Numbered from the stretch's first letter, positions 24,495 through 33,974 are shown. The stretch is DNA of 63,763 bases from Oscillospiraceae bacterium (GCA_016297855.1 JAEDFW010000001.1:1-63763), one strand, 5' to 3'. Notes: generated by a model not told the origin, from the sequence alone. Translations and numbers: made by a program.

Positions 24495-25991
24495 TTACTT
24501 GGTGGTAAAGTGCATGCCGAGGCTGTTTGTCGTGTATGCAGCATCCGCTGTAACGGCATCGTTCCATGCGGTATAGTCGGCTTCGCGCAGTGCGGATTCT
24601 ACCAGATAGTCACGCAGATTATCGCCGCGGCCGCAGAAGTACATGACGTGATAGCCGTAGTTCGTCTGGATGATGCCGGTGTCGCCGACCTGACGCGCCG
24701 GATCATAGCACCAGTCGTTAAACGCGTCGACCATCTGACCCGGATAGATGTTCTCGTACAGACCGCCTGCTTCGGCGTTGTCAGCAGAGTTTTCCTGCGC
24801 CAGGGCTGCAAATGCGTCCTCGGTCTGCTCACCGGCTTCAAACTGTGTCAGGATATCCTCAGCCTTGGCCTGCGCTTCGGCCATAGCCTCTTCATCGGTG
24901 GTGTCGCTGACGGAGATCAGAATGTGACGGACATTGGGCATGCCATAGTCGTTGTTGTCGCGGGAGATGAAGTAGGCTACATAGTAACCGGACGAATTTT
25001 CTACATAGGTGGTATCGCCTTCCTGACGGGCGGTATCGTACAGCCAGTCGGCAAGGCTTTCCGGGCAGGAAGCGTAGCCGTTGCCCGTGCGAAGCGTATA
25101 GCTTTCGTCCTGATACGATTCCTTGGCAGATTCAGAGGCATTTTTGAGCGCAGAAGCAATGAATGCGGCCTCGTTGTTCTGTGCGGCCGCAGCCATTTCA
25201 CTGGCCATCTGCTCCTGCTGCTGCTTCAGGGCATCTTCATCGTCGGTTTCCTCGAACATGGAGGAAGTGATGGTGAACAGGCGGTAGTTCACTGTGTCAT
25301 ACTGGGAAGGGTCTGCTTCATACTCGGCCTTGAGATCGTCGGCAGAATAGGTGAAACTGTCGTTCACATGCTGGGCATAATTGCCGGCCAGCGTGTTGAC
25401 CTCCAGATAATCACGGTAGTTCTTTGTGTTGCAGCCCGTGCCGTACTGTGCGGCCAGGAATGCGTCAGCCGAACCATAGCCGTAGGCAGTGGCATAGTAG
25501 TCATACATCGAGACTGTGGAATCAATGTTGGCCTCGTCCTCGTCGGTGAGCGTAAAGCCGTTGGCCAGTGCCTCGTCATAAACGGCGTAGGTAGAGCTTG
25601 CACTCGTCAGCGCCTGCTCCGTCAGGACGTCTGCCCATGTGGTGCCGGCTTCTTCATCATAATACTGCTCGTCCAGCGGGGTCTCGGAATCGATCATGTA
25701 GCTGAGGAAATCGCCCATCTGGTTGGACAGGGTCTGATATGCAGTCTGATAGTAATAGTTCAAAGTTGCCGGTGTGATGCTGTGGCCGTTGACAACGGCA
25801 GCGGTGGTATGCTGCTCAAAGAAGCCGGTGGTCAGCATGGTGAAGAACACGACAACTGCGATTACAAGTACCGCGCACACAATGCCAAGCGCCGTTTTCA
25901 GGCTCTTGCTCATACCTTTCTTCTGTTTGGCAGCGGGTACGGGGTTGGCCGCCTCCGCCTTGCGCTTGCTCTTTTCGCGGGATGCGCTCAT
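24495..25991 (-). CDS. Membrane-anchored parvulin-type peptidyl-prolyl isomerase (PrsA/SurA-like)
   Basis: 498-residue extracytoplasmic foldase. A basic cytosolic tail (1-30) leads to one membrane helix (about 31-53). A SurA-N-like helical region (about 60-330) follows, then a parvulin PPIase domain starting at VRHILISVS (near 353) and running through DAFAALAQENSADNAEAGG and a GYHVMYF end. Unlike lipoprotein PrsA it has no lipobox, so it is anchored by its uncleaved helix. The C-terminus (DYLVESAL) is an extra helix. Own promoter and terminator. Confidence 0.85.
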   Translation of the reverse strand: MSASREKSKRKAEAANPVPAAKQKKGMSKSLKTALGIVCAVLVIAVVVFFTMLTTGFFEQHTTAAVVNGHSITPATLNYYYQTAYQTLSNQMGDFLSYMIDSETPLDEQYYDEEAGTTWADVLTEQALTSASSTYAVYDEALANGFTLTDEDEANIDSTVSMYDYYATAYGYGSADAFLAAQYGTGCNTKNYRDYLEVNTLAGNYAQHVNDSFTYSADDLKAEYEADPSQYDTVNYRLFTITSSMFEETDDEDALKQQQEQMASEMAAAAQNNEAAFIASALKNASESAKESYQDESYTLRTGNGYASCPESLADWLYDTARQEGDTTYVENSSGYYVAYFISRDNNDYGMPNVRHILISVSDTTDEEAMAEAQAKAEDILTQFEAGEQTEDAFAALAQENSADNAEAGGLYENIYPGQMVDAFNDWCYDPARQVGDTGIIQTNYGYHVMYFCGRGDNLRDYLVESALREADYTAWNDAVTADAAYTTNSLGMHFTTK

Positions 25992-26045
25992 TTCAGGATC
26001 AGTCCTCTCATAGTGCTTGTTTTCGCAAAAAGCGATTCATAGCGT

Positions 26046-26074
26046 ATTATAACGAAAAACCACTGTAGTTGCAA
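26046..26074 (-). promoter_or_regulatory. Promoter of the PrsA-like gene
   Basis: Minus strand TTGCAA (26069-26074), 17 bases, TATAAT (26046-26051). Confidence 0.75.
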
Positions 26075-26144
26075 GTGCGTTTTTCCGTTTCTGAAAAAAG
26101 TTCATAAATAACCTCTTTTGCGGCATAGAAGGTTCAAGTACACG

Positions 26145-26187
26145 CAGAAAAAACAAATAGCGCAAACCCAAAACGGGCTTGCGCTAT
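26145..26187 (-). terminator. Terminator of the structured RNA / DUF1292 transcript
   Basis: Minus strand ATAGCGCAAGCCCG / GGGTTTGCGCTAT with a TTTT loop, then TTTGTTTTTT. Confidence 0.9.
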
Positions 26188-26388
26188 GACCCCGCGAAGG
26201 CCGTGCGAATCCAATTATAACCTGCACGCAAGGGCAGGTGGGTTGCCTCTCCACAGCTTCACTGCTTCCAACATCCACACCATGTCAGAGCATGGGTGGG
26301 AGGCCTGCAATCGGCTGCAGAAGTACAGCATCCCTTCGTTATAATGTGGGTTTAAGTGGACCCGTCACGCACCCCGCAGGAAATCCTG
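26188..26388 (-). ncRNA. ssrS: Structured noncoding RNA, candidate 6S RNA
   Basis: About 200 noncoding bases between the DUF1292 stop and a strong terminator. The ends pair: CCTGCG(26380 down) with the CGCGGGG arm near 26190, and GTGCG with CGCAC, forming a closing stem. Further in, ATTATAAC and GTTATAAT (26212-26219 region) are perfectly complementary, and GCCTCCC/GGAGAGGC closes a long inner arm with CCATG/CATGG at its tip. A long closed rod with bulges near its middle resembles bacterial 6S RNA, which binds RNA polymerase holoenzyme; the segments GACGGGTCCACTT and GCAGGCCTCCCACCC look familiar from Gram-positive 6S RNAs, from memory. No clear own promoter is seen, so it may be processed from the upstream transcript. 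Confidence 0.55.
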
Positions 26389-26394
26389 ATCCGG

Positions 26395-26682
26395 TTATGA
26401 ATCGAGCGTCTCTTCGTCCTGATAGATGAGATCCATCAACGCCTGATAAACGGCCTCCAGCTCGTCGTCATCGTCGATGGTAACAAGCAGCGGCTCACCG
26501 TTTTCCTCAACGGACTTCAGAATACTGACTTCGAGCTCTTCCTCATCGTCATCTTCGCCGGCGGGTACAAGAGCAAGATAACGGTTACCCTCATATTCCA
26601 GCTCCGCCAGAACCTCAAGCTCATATTCCTTGCCGTCCTCATCCGTGATGGAGATAAAATCTGATCCGTATTCTTCGCTCAT
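26395..26682 (-). CDS. DUF1292 family protein (YrzB-like)
   Basis: 95-residue very acidic protein: ITDEDGKEYELEVLAELEYEGNRYLAL is the DUF1292 core, followed by GEDDDEEELEV and a C-terminal helix DDELEAVYQALMDL. Function unknown; in many Firmicutes it lies next to ruvX. GGAGG is six bases before the ATG at 26682; the larger ORF to 27027 is not supported. The candidate 6S RNA follows the stop codon directly. Confidence 0.88.
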   Translation of the reverse strand: MSEEYGSDFISITDEDGKEYELEVLAELEYEGNRYLALVPAGEDDDEEELEVSILKSVEENGEPLLVTIDDDDELEAVYQALMDLIYQDEETLDS

Positions 26683-26767
26683 AGCCAGCCTCCGTTCTGC
26701 CTGTGTTCTTGCTTCTATTCTAATCGCAGTCGGATGCAAAATCAAGAGGAAAATGCGCGCAGCGGGC

Positions 26768-27010
26768 TCAGGAACAAAAATCCTCCAGCGCGCGCGTGAG
26801 TGCGGCATGTGAATCAAACGCAAGACCGCCGGACAAAAGTGCCCGGTCCTGCGGCAAAAGAGCCCCGGCAGAGGTGTCCGTTTCGTGCCAGCAGGACTGC
26901 CGCGCGTCATACCAGCATACGCGCCCGCGGCGCAGCTGCAGAAAATACAGCGAACTGCACAGCTGCAAACAGCACAATATGAGTATCGTCTTTTCAAAAT
27001 GCGCCCGCAT
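26768..27010 (-). CDS. Small protein with N-terminal membrane segment, possibly BofC-like C-terminus
   Basis: 80 residues: an N-terminal hydrophobic helix (TILILCCLQLCSSLYFL), a cysteine/tryptophan-bearing middle, and an end LLPQDRALLSGGLAF...LTRALEDFCS. That end recalls the C-terminal domain of the forespore regulator BofC, but the resemblance is from memory and weak. GGGAG lies about 11 bases before the ATG. It is 85 bases upstream of the DUF1292 gene in the same direction. I cannot exclude a spurious ORF. Confidence 0.4.
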   Translation of the reverse strand: MRAHFEKTILILCCLQLCSSLYFLQLRRGRVCWYDARQSCWHETDTSAGALLPQDRALLSGGLAFDSHAALTRALEDFCS

Positions 27011-27130
27011 ACGCCATCAGCTCCCAAGCTCAGTATGTCCGTTTTTCATAGCTGTATGCGCGGCATACAACGGGCGCAAACTCTTTTCGAGACACGAAAG
27101 AATGATATTCACAAATTATTCCCAAAATAA

Positions 27131-27159
27131 TTGACAGCCATGATATAATACGATATTAG
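27131..27159 (+). promoter_or_regulatory. Promoter of the penicillin-binding protein gene
   Basis: TTGACA (27131-27136), 17 bases, TATTAG (27154-27159). A TATAAT at 27144-27149 is inside the spacer and has no -35 at the right distance. Confidence 0.55.
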
Positions 27160-27234
27160 GAAAAAAGTATACTGTCCGCAGTATGCCCAATGGGCGTATG
27201 CGCCGGTTTTGTCCGTTATGCAGGGAGGAAGCTT

Positions 27235-29748
27235 ATGTCTGAGCGAGAAAACAGAACACCCGAGCGCAGTTCCGGCCGCGCAAGACACGTATTTGGCGTG
27301 ATCGGGAAGGTATTCGGCACGATACTGCTGGTGTGTTTCCTGACAGCGCTGATCTTTACGTGCCTGTTTGCGCTGTATTTCAAGAATGATCTTTCTCAGC
27401 AGGTCGATTTTTCCATCGAGGGCTTCTCACTCGATCAGACCTCTGTCATCTATTACGAGGATCCAAAAACGGGGCAGGACGTCGTTTTGCAGAAGCTCTA
27501 CGGCGGCGCCAACCGCACCTGGGTTCAATATGAGGATCTGCCGAAAAATCTGATTCACGCGTGCATCGCCATCGAGGACAAGCGTTTCATCGACCATCAG
27601 GGCGTGGACTGGCTGACGACGATGAAAGCGTGCGTGGGCATGTTCTTCGGCAACGGCAGTGCCGGCGGCTCGACCATCACGCAGCAGCTCATCAAAAATA
27701 TCACAGGCAACAAGGAGATCACCGTTCGCAGAAAACTCGTGGAGATCTTCACTGCGCTGGAGTTTGAAAAGGATCACACCAAAGAAGAGATCATGGAGCT
27801 GTATCTCAATATCATCGCGCTGGGTGAAAACTGCTCAGGCGTGCAGTCGGCGTCGCAGGTCTACTTCGGCAAGAATGTGGAGGAGCTGGATCTGGCCGAG
27901 TGCGCGTCGCTCATCGGCATTACAAACAACCCCTCGATCTATGACCCATATATCAATCCCGAAAAGAATAAGGAGCGGCAGGAGATTATCCTCTATCAGA
28001 TGCTCGATCAGGGTTATATCAACCAGCAGCAGTATGACGCGGCTGTAGCCGAGGAACTGGTTTTCCGCAACACCAGCGGCGAAAGGAACACTGACGGCAG
28101 CGAGGAATACTATTCTTATTTTGAGGATCAGGTCATCCGCGACGTGGTCAGCGATCTGTGCGAAAAGACCGGGTATGAATACGATATTGTCTACAAGATG
28201 ATCATGACCGGCGGATACTTGATCTACAGCACGTATGATCCCGACGTGCAGGCGGTTGTGGACAAGGTGTATCAGGATCTTTCCAACATCCCGAATACGG
28301 CAAGCTCCCAGCAGCTGCAGTCGGCCATTGTCGTGTGCGACAATAAAACGGGCGACGTGATTGCAATGGCAGGCGGCGTAGGAGAAAAAGAGGGAAGCCT
28401 CACCTGGAACCGCGCTACGCAGAGCTATCTCTCGCCGGGCTCGACCATCAAGCCTGTCTCAATCTATGCACCGGCTTTGGAGCTGGGGCTCATTTCGCCT
28501 GCCAGCGTCTATGACGACACACCCTACTCCTTTACTGACGATTCCTACTGGCCGAAGAACTCGGATTCGACGTATCGCGGCCTTGTGACTATCAACGAGG
28601 CCATGTGCCAGTCGCTCAACACCGTGCCTGTCAAACTGGCGGCCGAGATGACACCGGAATACTGCTATACGTTTGCCAAGGATAAGATGGGCCTGAGCAC
28701 GCTGGTGTCGGATTATGTGACTGCAAGCGGTGCGGTGCTCTCCGACGCAAACCTTGCGCCCATGGCGATGGGCGGACTGACGAACGGCGTGACCGTGCGC
28801 GCAATGACGGCGGCCTACGCCACGTTTGCCAACGAAGGCGTCTACCGTGAGGCACGGACGTATACCAAAGTTGTCGACGCCAGCGGACAGGTTGTTCTGG
28901 ATAACACACAGTCGTCGCATGTGGCCATGAAGGACATGACGGCGTGGTATATCAACGATATGCTGGAAAACACCGTGGCCTATGGCACCGGTACCGCTGC
29001 GCAGCTGAGCGGCATGACCGTGGCCGGAAAGACCGGCACGACCACCAGCGACTTTGACCGCTGGTTTGCCGGTTATACGCCGTATTACACGGCAGTGGTC
29101 TGGTGCGGCTATGATGACCCGGAGGAGGTCGTCCTGACGGATTCGACGACAAATCCTGCCATCGTACTGTGGAAGAAGGTCATGGAGCAGGTGCATGACG
29201 GTCTTGCCGACAAGCCGTTTGCACGGCCGACCAATGTGGTCGAGTGTACGGTTTGCAGCGAGAGCGGACTGCTCCCCACCGACGCGTGCTATGCCGATCC
29301 GCGCGGCAACTGCGTCATTCAGATGCAGCTGAGTCTTTATGATGTGCCGACGCAGAGCTGCAATGTGCACAAAATGGTGGATATCTGCAAGGAATCCGAC
29401 CATGTGGCCAACGAATACTGCGCACTGGTTGAGGGCAACGAGACGTATGAGGTGGGCCTGCTGGATCTGGTCAGAGCATTCCCGTTGCGCGGGATTGTGG
29501 TGCTTGATCAGGCGTATGTGCTGTCTTCCGTGCAGGTGCCCGCAGGCTACTATCCAGCCGTATCGCCTGACGTGGATGCCATCAGCGTCGAGTGCTATAT
29601 CCACGACGAGGACGATTTGCCCGAGGACGAGGAAGAGGATAAACAGATGAGCGACTGGATCTCCGATCTGCTCGGCGGCCGTGATCAAAGCGGCAGCGAG
29701 AACGACGGCTGGTCGGATCACAGCGGTATGGATACGGCGAATCCGTAA
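27235..29748 (+). CDS. Class A penicillin-binding protein (PBP1A type)
   Basis: Bifunctional cell-wall synthase, 837 residues. Cytosolic tail and one membrane helix (about 22-48); glycosyltransferase 51 domain (about 75-250) with IEDKRFIDHQGVDW and GGSTITQQLIKN; transpeptidase domain with SPGSTIKP (active serine near 402), SLN (about 461) and GKTGTT (about 598). The C-terminal 150 residues include a cysteine-bearing stretch (CTVCSESGLLPTDAC) and a highly acidic end. GGGAGGA precedes the ATG at 27235; the in-frame ATG at 27190 is unlikely. Confidence 0.95.
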   Translation: MSERENRTPERSSGRARHVFGVIGKVFGTILLVCFLTALIFTCLFALYFKNDLSQQVDFSIEGFSLDQTSVIYYEDPKTGQDVVLQKLYGGANRTWVQYEDLPKNLIHACIAIEDKRFIDHQGVDWLTTMKACVGMFFGNGSAGGSTITQQLIKNITGNKEITVRRKLVEIFTALEFEKDHTKEEIMELYLNIIALGENCSGVQSASQVYFGKNVEELDLAECASLIGITNNPSIYDPYINPEKNKERQEIILYQMLDQGYINQQQYDAAVAEELVFRNTSGERNTDGSEEYYSYFEDQVIRDVVSDLCEKTGYEYDIVYKMIMTGGYLIYSTYDPDVQAVVDKVYQDLSNIPNTASSQQLQSAIVVCDNKTGDVIAMAGGVGEKEGSLTWNRATQSYLSPGSTIKPVSIYAPALELGLISPASVYDDTPYSFTDDSYWPKNSDSTYRGLVTINEAMCQSLNTVPVKLAAEMTPEYCYTFAKDKMGLSTLVSDYVTASGAVLSDANLAPMAMGGLTNGVTVRAMTAAYATFANEGVYREARTYTKVVDASGQVVLDNTQSSHVAMKDMTAWYINDMLENTVAYGTGTAAQLSGMTVAGKTGTTTSDFDRWFAGYTPYYTAVVWCGYDDPEEVVLTDSTTNPAIVLWKKVMEQVHDGLADKPFARPTNVVECTVCSESGLLPTDACYADPRGNCVIQMQLSLYDVPTQSCNVHKMVDICKESDHVANEYCALVEGNETYEVGLLDLVRAFPLRGIVVLDQAYVLSSVQVPAGYYPAVSPDVDAISVECYIHDEDDLPEDEEEDKQMSDWISDLLGGRDQSGSENDGWSDHSGMDTANP

Positions 29749-29777
29749 TCAATGAAAGAGAGTAACTGGAGAGAACT

Positions 29778-30641
29778 ATGTGGTTAGCTGATCAATGGAA
29801 GGATTATGAGGTGATCGATACCTCCAGCGGTGAAAAGCTTGAGCGCTGGGGAAAGTATGTGCTCGTGCGGCCCGATCCGCAGGTCATTTGGTCGACACCG
29901 AAAAGCGATCCGCTCTGGAAAAACTACGACGCTATATATTCCCGATCCTCTTCGGGCGGCGGAAAGTGGTCGAATCTGCGTTTGCCGGAGGTCTGGCAGG
30001 TGCGGTATGGCGAGCTGACCTTCAATGTCAAGCCCATGAATTTTAAGCACACGGGCGTGTTTCCCGAGCAGGCAGCGAACTGGGACTTCATTATGGACCG
30101 TATCCGCGGCGCCGGAAGACCCATACAGGTTCTGAATCTGTTCGCCTATACGGGCGGCGCGACGCTGGCTGCAGCGGCTGCCGGGGCGAGCGTTTGTCAC
30201 GTTGATGCGGCAAAGGGCATGGTCGCCTGGGCCAAGGAGAATGCGCGCGCATCCGGATTGGCAGACAGGCCCATCCGTTGGATCGTGGACGACTGCGCGA
30301 AATTTGTCGAGCGGGAGATCCGCCGCGGCAGAACATATGACGCCATCATTATGGACCCGCCGTCATACGGCCGCGGGCCATCGGGCGAAATCTGGAAGCT
30401 GGAAGAAAATCTGTATCCGTTCGTCCAGCTGGTCAGCCGCGTGCTGTCCGACAATCCGCTGTTCATTATTATCAATTCGTATACCACGGGGCTGGCACCG
30501 TCAGTTCTGGGGTATCTGCTCAATACTATCGTTTCCACACGTTTCGGCGGGCACACAGACTGCGACGAGCTGGGGCTGCCTGTGACCGACAGCGGCCTGG
30601 CGCTTCCGTGCGGCAGCACGGGCAGATGGACGAGAGAATAG
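29778..30641 (+). CDS. Class I SAM-dependent methyltransferase (RlmK/RlmI-like)
   Basis: 287 residues. The Rossmann core is VLNLFAYTGGATLAAAAAG (motif I) with acidic VDAAK (motif II), and motif IV is MDPPSYGRG, as in the RlmI/RlmK rRNA cytosine-C5 and guanine-N7 enzymes. The N-terminal PUA domain of those enzymes is missing and the catalytic cysteine motif is not evident, so target RNA and base are uncertain. GGAG lies before the ATG. It is 30 bases from the PBP gene and 10 from ecfA1. Confidence 0.8.
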   Translation: MWLADQWKDYEVIDTSSGEKLERWGKYVLVRPDPQVIWSTPKSDPLWKNYDAIYSRSSSGGGKWSNLRLPEVWQVRYGELTFNVKPMNFKHTGVFPEQAANWDFIMDRIRGAGRPIQVLNLFAYTGGATLAAAAAGASVCHVDAAKGMVAWAKENARASGLADRPIRWIVDDCAKFVEREIRRGRTYDAIIMDPPSYGRGPSGEIWKLEENLYPFVQLVSRVLSDNPLFIIINSYTTGLAPSVLGYLLNTIVSTRFGGHTDCDELGLPVTDSGLALPCGSTGRWTRE

Positions 30642-30650
30642 AGGCTGCGC

Positions 30651-31529
30651 ATGGAAAATCAGGCAATTACGGTTAAGAAACTGGTCTATACTTACCCCAA
30701 TCCCGATGGCCGCGAGGGTATTCAGGTGTTTCAGGGACTCGATCTTTCCATCGAGCAGGGGAGCTTTGTCGCGGTGCTTGGCCACAATGGCTGCGGCAAA
30801 TCGACGCTGGCCAAGCATTTTAACGCCATTTTGCTGCCGCTGGGCGGCAGTGTGCACGTCTACGGGATGGACACGCTGGATGAAAACCTGCTGCTGGCTA
30901 TCCGCCAGCAGGTGGGCATGGTATTTCAGAATCCCGATAATCAGATCGTGTCCAACGTCGTTGAGGAGGACGTGGCTTTCGCGCCTGAGAATCTCGGTGT
31001 GCTGTCCGATGAGATCCGTACACGCGTGGACGACGCGCTCAAGGCCGTGGGTATGTATGAATACCGCAAGCACGCGCCGCATCTGCTCTCGGGCGGTCAG
31101 AAGCAGCGCATCGCCATCGCGGGTGTGATCGCCATGCAGCCGAAGTGCATCGTGCTGGACGAACCGACGGCGATGCTCGATCCGCGTGGCCGGCAGGAGG
31201 TGCTGCAGACCATTCTGCGGCTCAACCGCGAGTCAAAGATCACGGTGGTGCTCATCACGCACCATATGGACGAGGCTGCGCTGGCCGATCGCGTCGTCGC
31301 CATGGCGAGCGGCAAGATTGTTGCCGACGGCACGCCGCAGCAGGTCTTCTCGCAGGTGGAGCTGCTGGATAACGTGGGACTCAGTGTGCCTGAAACGACG
31401 CAGCTGCTTTACCGGCTGCGGCAGGCGGGCGTTGATGTGCCGCTCAGCGCGCTTTCCGTGGAGGACTGCGCGAAGGTCATCTATGACTGCCTGCAGCATA
31501 CCCCGAAGAATCGGAGGACAAGCCAGTGA
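30651..31529 (+). CDS. ecfA1: Energy-coupling factor transporter ATPase A1
   Basis: Cytosolic ABC ATPase that, with EcfA2 and EcfT, powers vitamin and metal-ion uptake through exchangeable S components. Walker A GHNGCGKST, Q-loop FQNPDNQIV, signature LSGGQKQR, Walker B CIVLDEPTAMLDP and the H-loop THHMDEA are all intact. 292 residues. AGAGG lies six bases before the ATG. The stop overlaps the GTG of ecfA2. Confidence 0.95.
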   Translation: MENQAITVKKLVYTYPNPDGREGIQVFQGLDLSIEQGSFVAVLGHNGCGKSTLAKHFNAILLPLGGSVHVYGMDTLDENLLLAIRQQVGMVFQNPDNQIVSNVVEEDVAFAPENLGVLSDEIRTRVDDALKAVGMYEYRKHAPHLLSGGQKQRIAIAGVIAMQPKCIVLDEPTAMLDPRGRQEVLQTILRLNRESKITVVLITHHMDEAALADRVVAMASGKIVADGTPQQVFSQVELLDNVGLSVPETTQLLYRLRQAGVDVPLSALSVEDCAKVIYDCLQHTPKNRRTSQ

Positions 31530-32395
31530 CCCCAATCATCGAATTGCAAAATGTTTCACATATCTACAGCCCCGGTACGCCGTTTGAACATGCGGCGCTG
31601 CGGAATGTGAGCCTTTCCATTGCCCCGGGCGAGTTTGTGGGTCTCATCGGCCACACCGGTTCGGGAAAATCGACGCTCATCCAGCATATGAACGGGCTGC
31701 TGAAGCCCACGGAAGGAAAGGTGTTTTTTGGCGGCGAGGATATCTGGAAGGATCCGAAGTTTACCCGCCAGACGCGCTTTAAGGTGGGACTGGTGTTTCA
31801 GTACCCGGAGTACCAGCTCTTTGAAGAGACGGTATACAAGGACATCGCGTTCGGGCCGAAAAACATGGGCCTTTCTGAGGATGAGATCCGAGAGCGTGTC
31901 TACCGCGCGGCGGGTTTTGTAGGCATTGAAAAAGAAAATATGGAAAAATCGCCGTTTGACCTCTCCGGCGGTCAGAAGCGGCGTGTGGCGATTGCGGGTG
32001 TGATCGCTATGGAGCCGGATGTGCTGATTCTGGATGAGCCGACGGCAGGTCTGGACCCCGTGGGCAGGCAAAGTATCCTGCAGAACATCCGCGACTATCA
32101 GAAGGCGCAGAACGCAGCCGTCATCATGGTCAGCCACAGCATGGAGGAGATCGCCTCGAATGTCGACAGGCTCATCGTCATGGATCACGGTGCACCCGCC
32201 ATGTCCGGAAGCCCGGAAGAGGTCTTCTCACATGCGCAGGAGCTTGTCTCGATGGGGCTCAATGTGCCGCGTGTGACGCAGGTGTTTTTGCAGCTGAAAA
32301 AGCTGGGCGCGGATGTGGACAGTTCGGTGTTCACGGTGGAGCAGGGTGCACAGCAGCTGCTTTCCATGCTGAAAGGGGGCGGCCGCGATGCTTAA
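31526..32395 (+). CDS. ecfA2: Energy-coupling factor transporter ATPase A2
   Basis: Partner ATPase. Walker A GHTGSGKST, Q-loop FQYPEYQLF, signature LSGGQKRR, Walker B VLILDEPTAGLDP, switch SHSMEE. Starts with GTG overlapping the ecfA1 stop (GTGA) and overlaps ecfT by eight bases, so all three are translationally linked. 289 residues. Confidence 0.95.
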   Translation: MTPIIELQNVSHIYSPGTPFEHAALRNVSLSIAPGEFVGLIGHTGSGKSTLIQHMNGLLKPTEGKVFFGGEDIWKDPKFTRQTRFKVGLVFQYPEYQLFEETVYKDIAFGPKNMGLSEDEIRERVYRAAGFVGIEKENMEKSPFDLSGGQKRRVAIAGVIAMEPDVLILDEPTAGLDPVGRQSILQNIRDYQKAQNAAVIMVSHSMEEIASNVDRLIVMDHGAPAMSGSPEEVFSHAQELVSMGLNVPRVTQVFLQLKKLGADVDSSVFTVEQGAQQLLSMLKGGGRDA

Positions 32396-33191
32396 GGATA
32401 TCACGCTCGGCCAGTATTTCCCGGGTACGTCGGTCATCCACAAACTTGACCCGCGTACCAAGCTGGTCTGGGTGATCGTGTATATCATTGCGCTGTTTCT
32501 GGCAAAATGGTTCGTCTCCTATGCGCTGGTGCTCGTGGTGCTGGCATCGATCATCGCCACATCAAAAATTCATCTGAAAGTGATCCTGCGCGGCATGAAG
32601 CCGCTGCTGCTCATCATTCTGCTCACGGCGTTTCTGAACCTGTTTTACTCGCAGGGCGACGTGGTGGCGCAGTTCTGGATCTTTAAGATCACACGACAGG
32701 GCATAAGAAACGCCATATTTATGATGTTGCGCATCACGATGCTGGTGGCCGGAACGTTTATGCTGACGTATACGACGTCGCCCATCGCGCTGACAGACGG
32801 ACTGGAAAACCTTCTGGGACCGCTTAAGAAGCTGCATGTTCCGGTGCATGAGCTGGCGATGATGATGTGCATCGCACTGCGTTTTATCCCCACGCTCATT
32901 GAAGAAACGGATAAGATCATGTCGGCGCAGAAGGCAAGGGGCGCGGATTTTGAATCGGGCGACCTGATTGCCCGCGCCAAGGCGATGGTGCCGATATTGG
33001 TGCCGCTCTTTATCAGCGCTTTCCGCAGGGCCGATGAACTGGCGACTGCGATGGAGTGCCGTTGCTACCACGGCGGTGAAGGCCGCACGCGGCTGAACCA
33101 GCTGCGCTATGCCGGGAGGGACTATGTGGCCTATGCGCTGGGACTTGCGCTGATTGCGCTCATTGTTGTGCTGCGCACATTCGGGCTGTAA
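32388..33191 (+). CDS. ecfT: Energy-coupling factor transporter membrane protein EcfT
   Basis: Transmembrane coupling subunit, 267 residues with about five or six membrane segments. The two ATPase-coupling helices are visible: QKARGAD (near residue 185) and the MECRCYHG variant of the usual Ala-Arg-Gly motif (near 225). No S-component gene is in the window, consistent with a group II (shared) ECF module. Confidence 0.94.
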   Translation: MLKDITLGQYFPGTSVIHKLDPRTKLVWVIVYIIALFLAKWFVSYALVLVVLASIIATSKIHLKVILRGMKPLLLIILLTAFLNLFYSQGDVVAQFWIFKITRQGIRNAIFMMLRITMLVAGTFMLTYTTSPIALTDGLENLLGPLKKLHVPVHELAMMMCIALRFIPTLIEETDKIMSAQKARGADFESGDLIARAKAMVPILVPLFISAFRRADELATAMECRCYHGGEGRTRLNQLRYAGRDYVAYALGLALIALIVVLRTFGL

Positions 33192-33209
33192 GGCTGTTTT
33201 GGAGGACGT

Positions 33210-33974
33210 ATGCGGAATATTGCGCTGATTCTGAAATATCTCGGCACGGCCTATCACGGCTGGCAGGTGCAGAAAACGCAGATCACAGTAGGCGAGACGC
33301 TGGAAAAGGCTGCGGCCATGGTGGTGGGCCATCCGGTGCACATGACCGGCTGCGGCCGCACGGATGCGGGCGTGCACGCGCGTGTCTATGTGGCAAATTT
33401 CCGCACCGACGCGCGTATTCCTGCGGATAGGATTCCGTACGCGCTCAATACCCATCTGCCGGAGGACATTGTCGTTACCGGTGCGATGGACGTGCACGAG
33501 GACTTCAACGCCATCGGCTCTTGCGTAAGGAAGGAGTATACCTACCTTATCTATAACTCCCGTATTCGTGATCCGTTTTATGTCAACCGCGCCTGGTTTT
33601 ACCCCAAACACCTTGATGAAGGCGTGATGCAGCGCGCCGCGCAGCAGTTTGTCGGCACGCACGACTTTGCCGCCGTACGTTCGGTCGGCACTGAGGTCAA
33701 AAGCACGGTACGCACCGTATACTATTATGACGTGCAGCGCGACGGAGATTTGATCTCGCTCAAAGTCTGCGCGAATGGTTTCCTCTATAATATGGCACGC
33801 GCGATGGCGGGCACGGTGGTTTACGCCGCCGAAGGAAAATTTGCCCCCGAGCAGGTCGGACAGATACTCCTCGACGGCGACCGCACCGCCGCAGGCCCAA
33901 CGGTGCCGCCGGGTGGGCTTTACATGACGAAACTCTGGTATGATGACGGAAAGGCAGCGTTCGATGTCGGATAA
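33210..33974 (+). CDS. truA: tRNA pseudouridine(38-40) synthase
   Basis: Modifies uridines 38-40 in the anticodon stem. The catalytic aspartate motif is GCGRTDAGVHA (near residue 55). YHGWQVQ and the C-terminal NGFLYNMARAMAGTVV are also typical. 254 residues. TGGAGG precedes the ATG. The ecfA1A2T-truA order is the one usually found behind rplQ, but no ribosomal genes are here. Confidence 0.95.
   Translation: MRNIALILKYLGTAYHGWQVQKTQITVGETLEKAAAMVVGHPVHMTGCGRTDAGVHARVYVANFRTDARIPADRIPYALNTHLPEDIVVTGAMDVHEDFNAIGSCVRKEYTYLIYNSRIRDPFYVNRAWFYPKHLDEGVMQRAAQQFVGTHDFAAVRSVGTEVKSTVRTVYYYDVQRDGDLISLKVCANGFLYNMARAMAGTVVYAAEGKFAPEQVGQILLDGDRTAAGPTVPPGGLYMTKLWYDDGKAAFDVG

Noticed and set aside
24255..26042. 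595-codon plus-strand ORF opposite tcdA and the PrsA-like gene
   Set aside because: Antisense shadow: no ribosome site, low-complexity Val/Ile/Gly-rich product, and the minus-strand genes have clear domains and signals.
26210..26300. Possible SRP RNA, because of a GGAAGCAG string in the structured RNA
   Set aside because: The conserved SRP helix 8 sequence and tetraloop around it are absent; the overall fold suits 6S RNA better.
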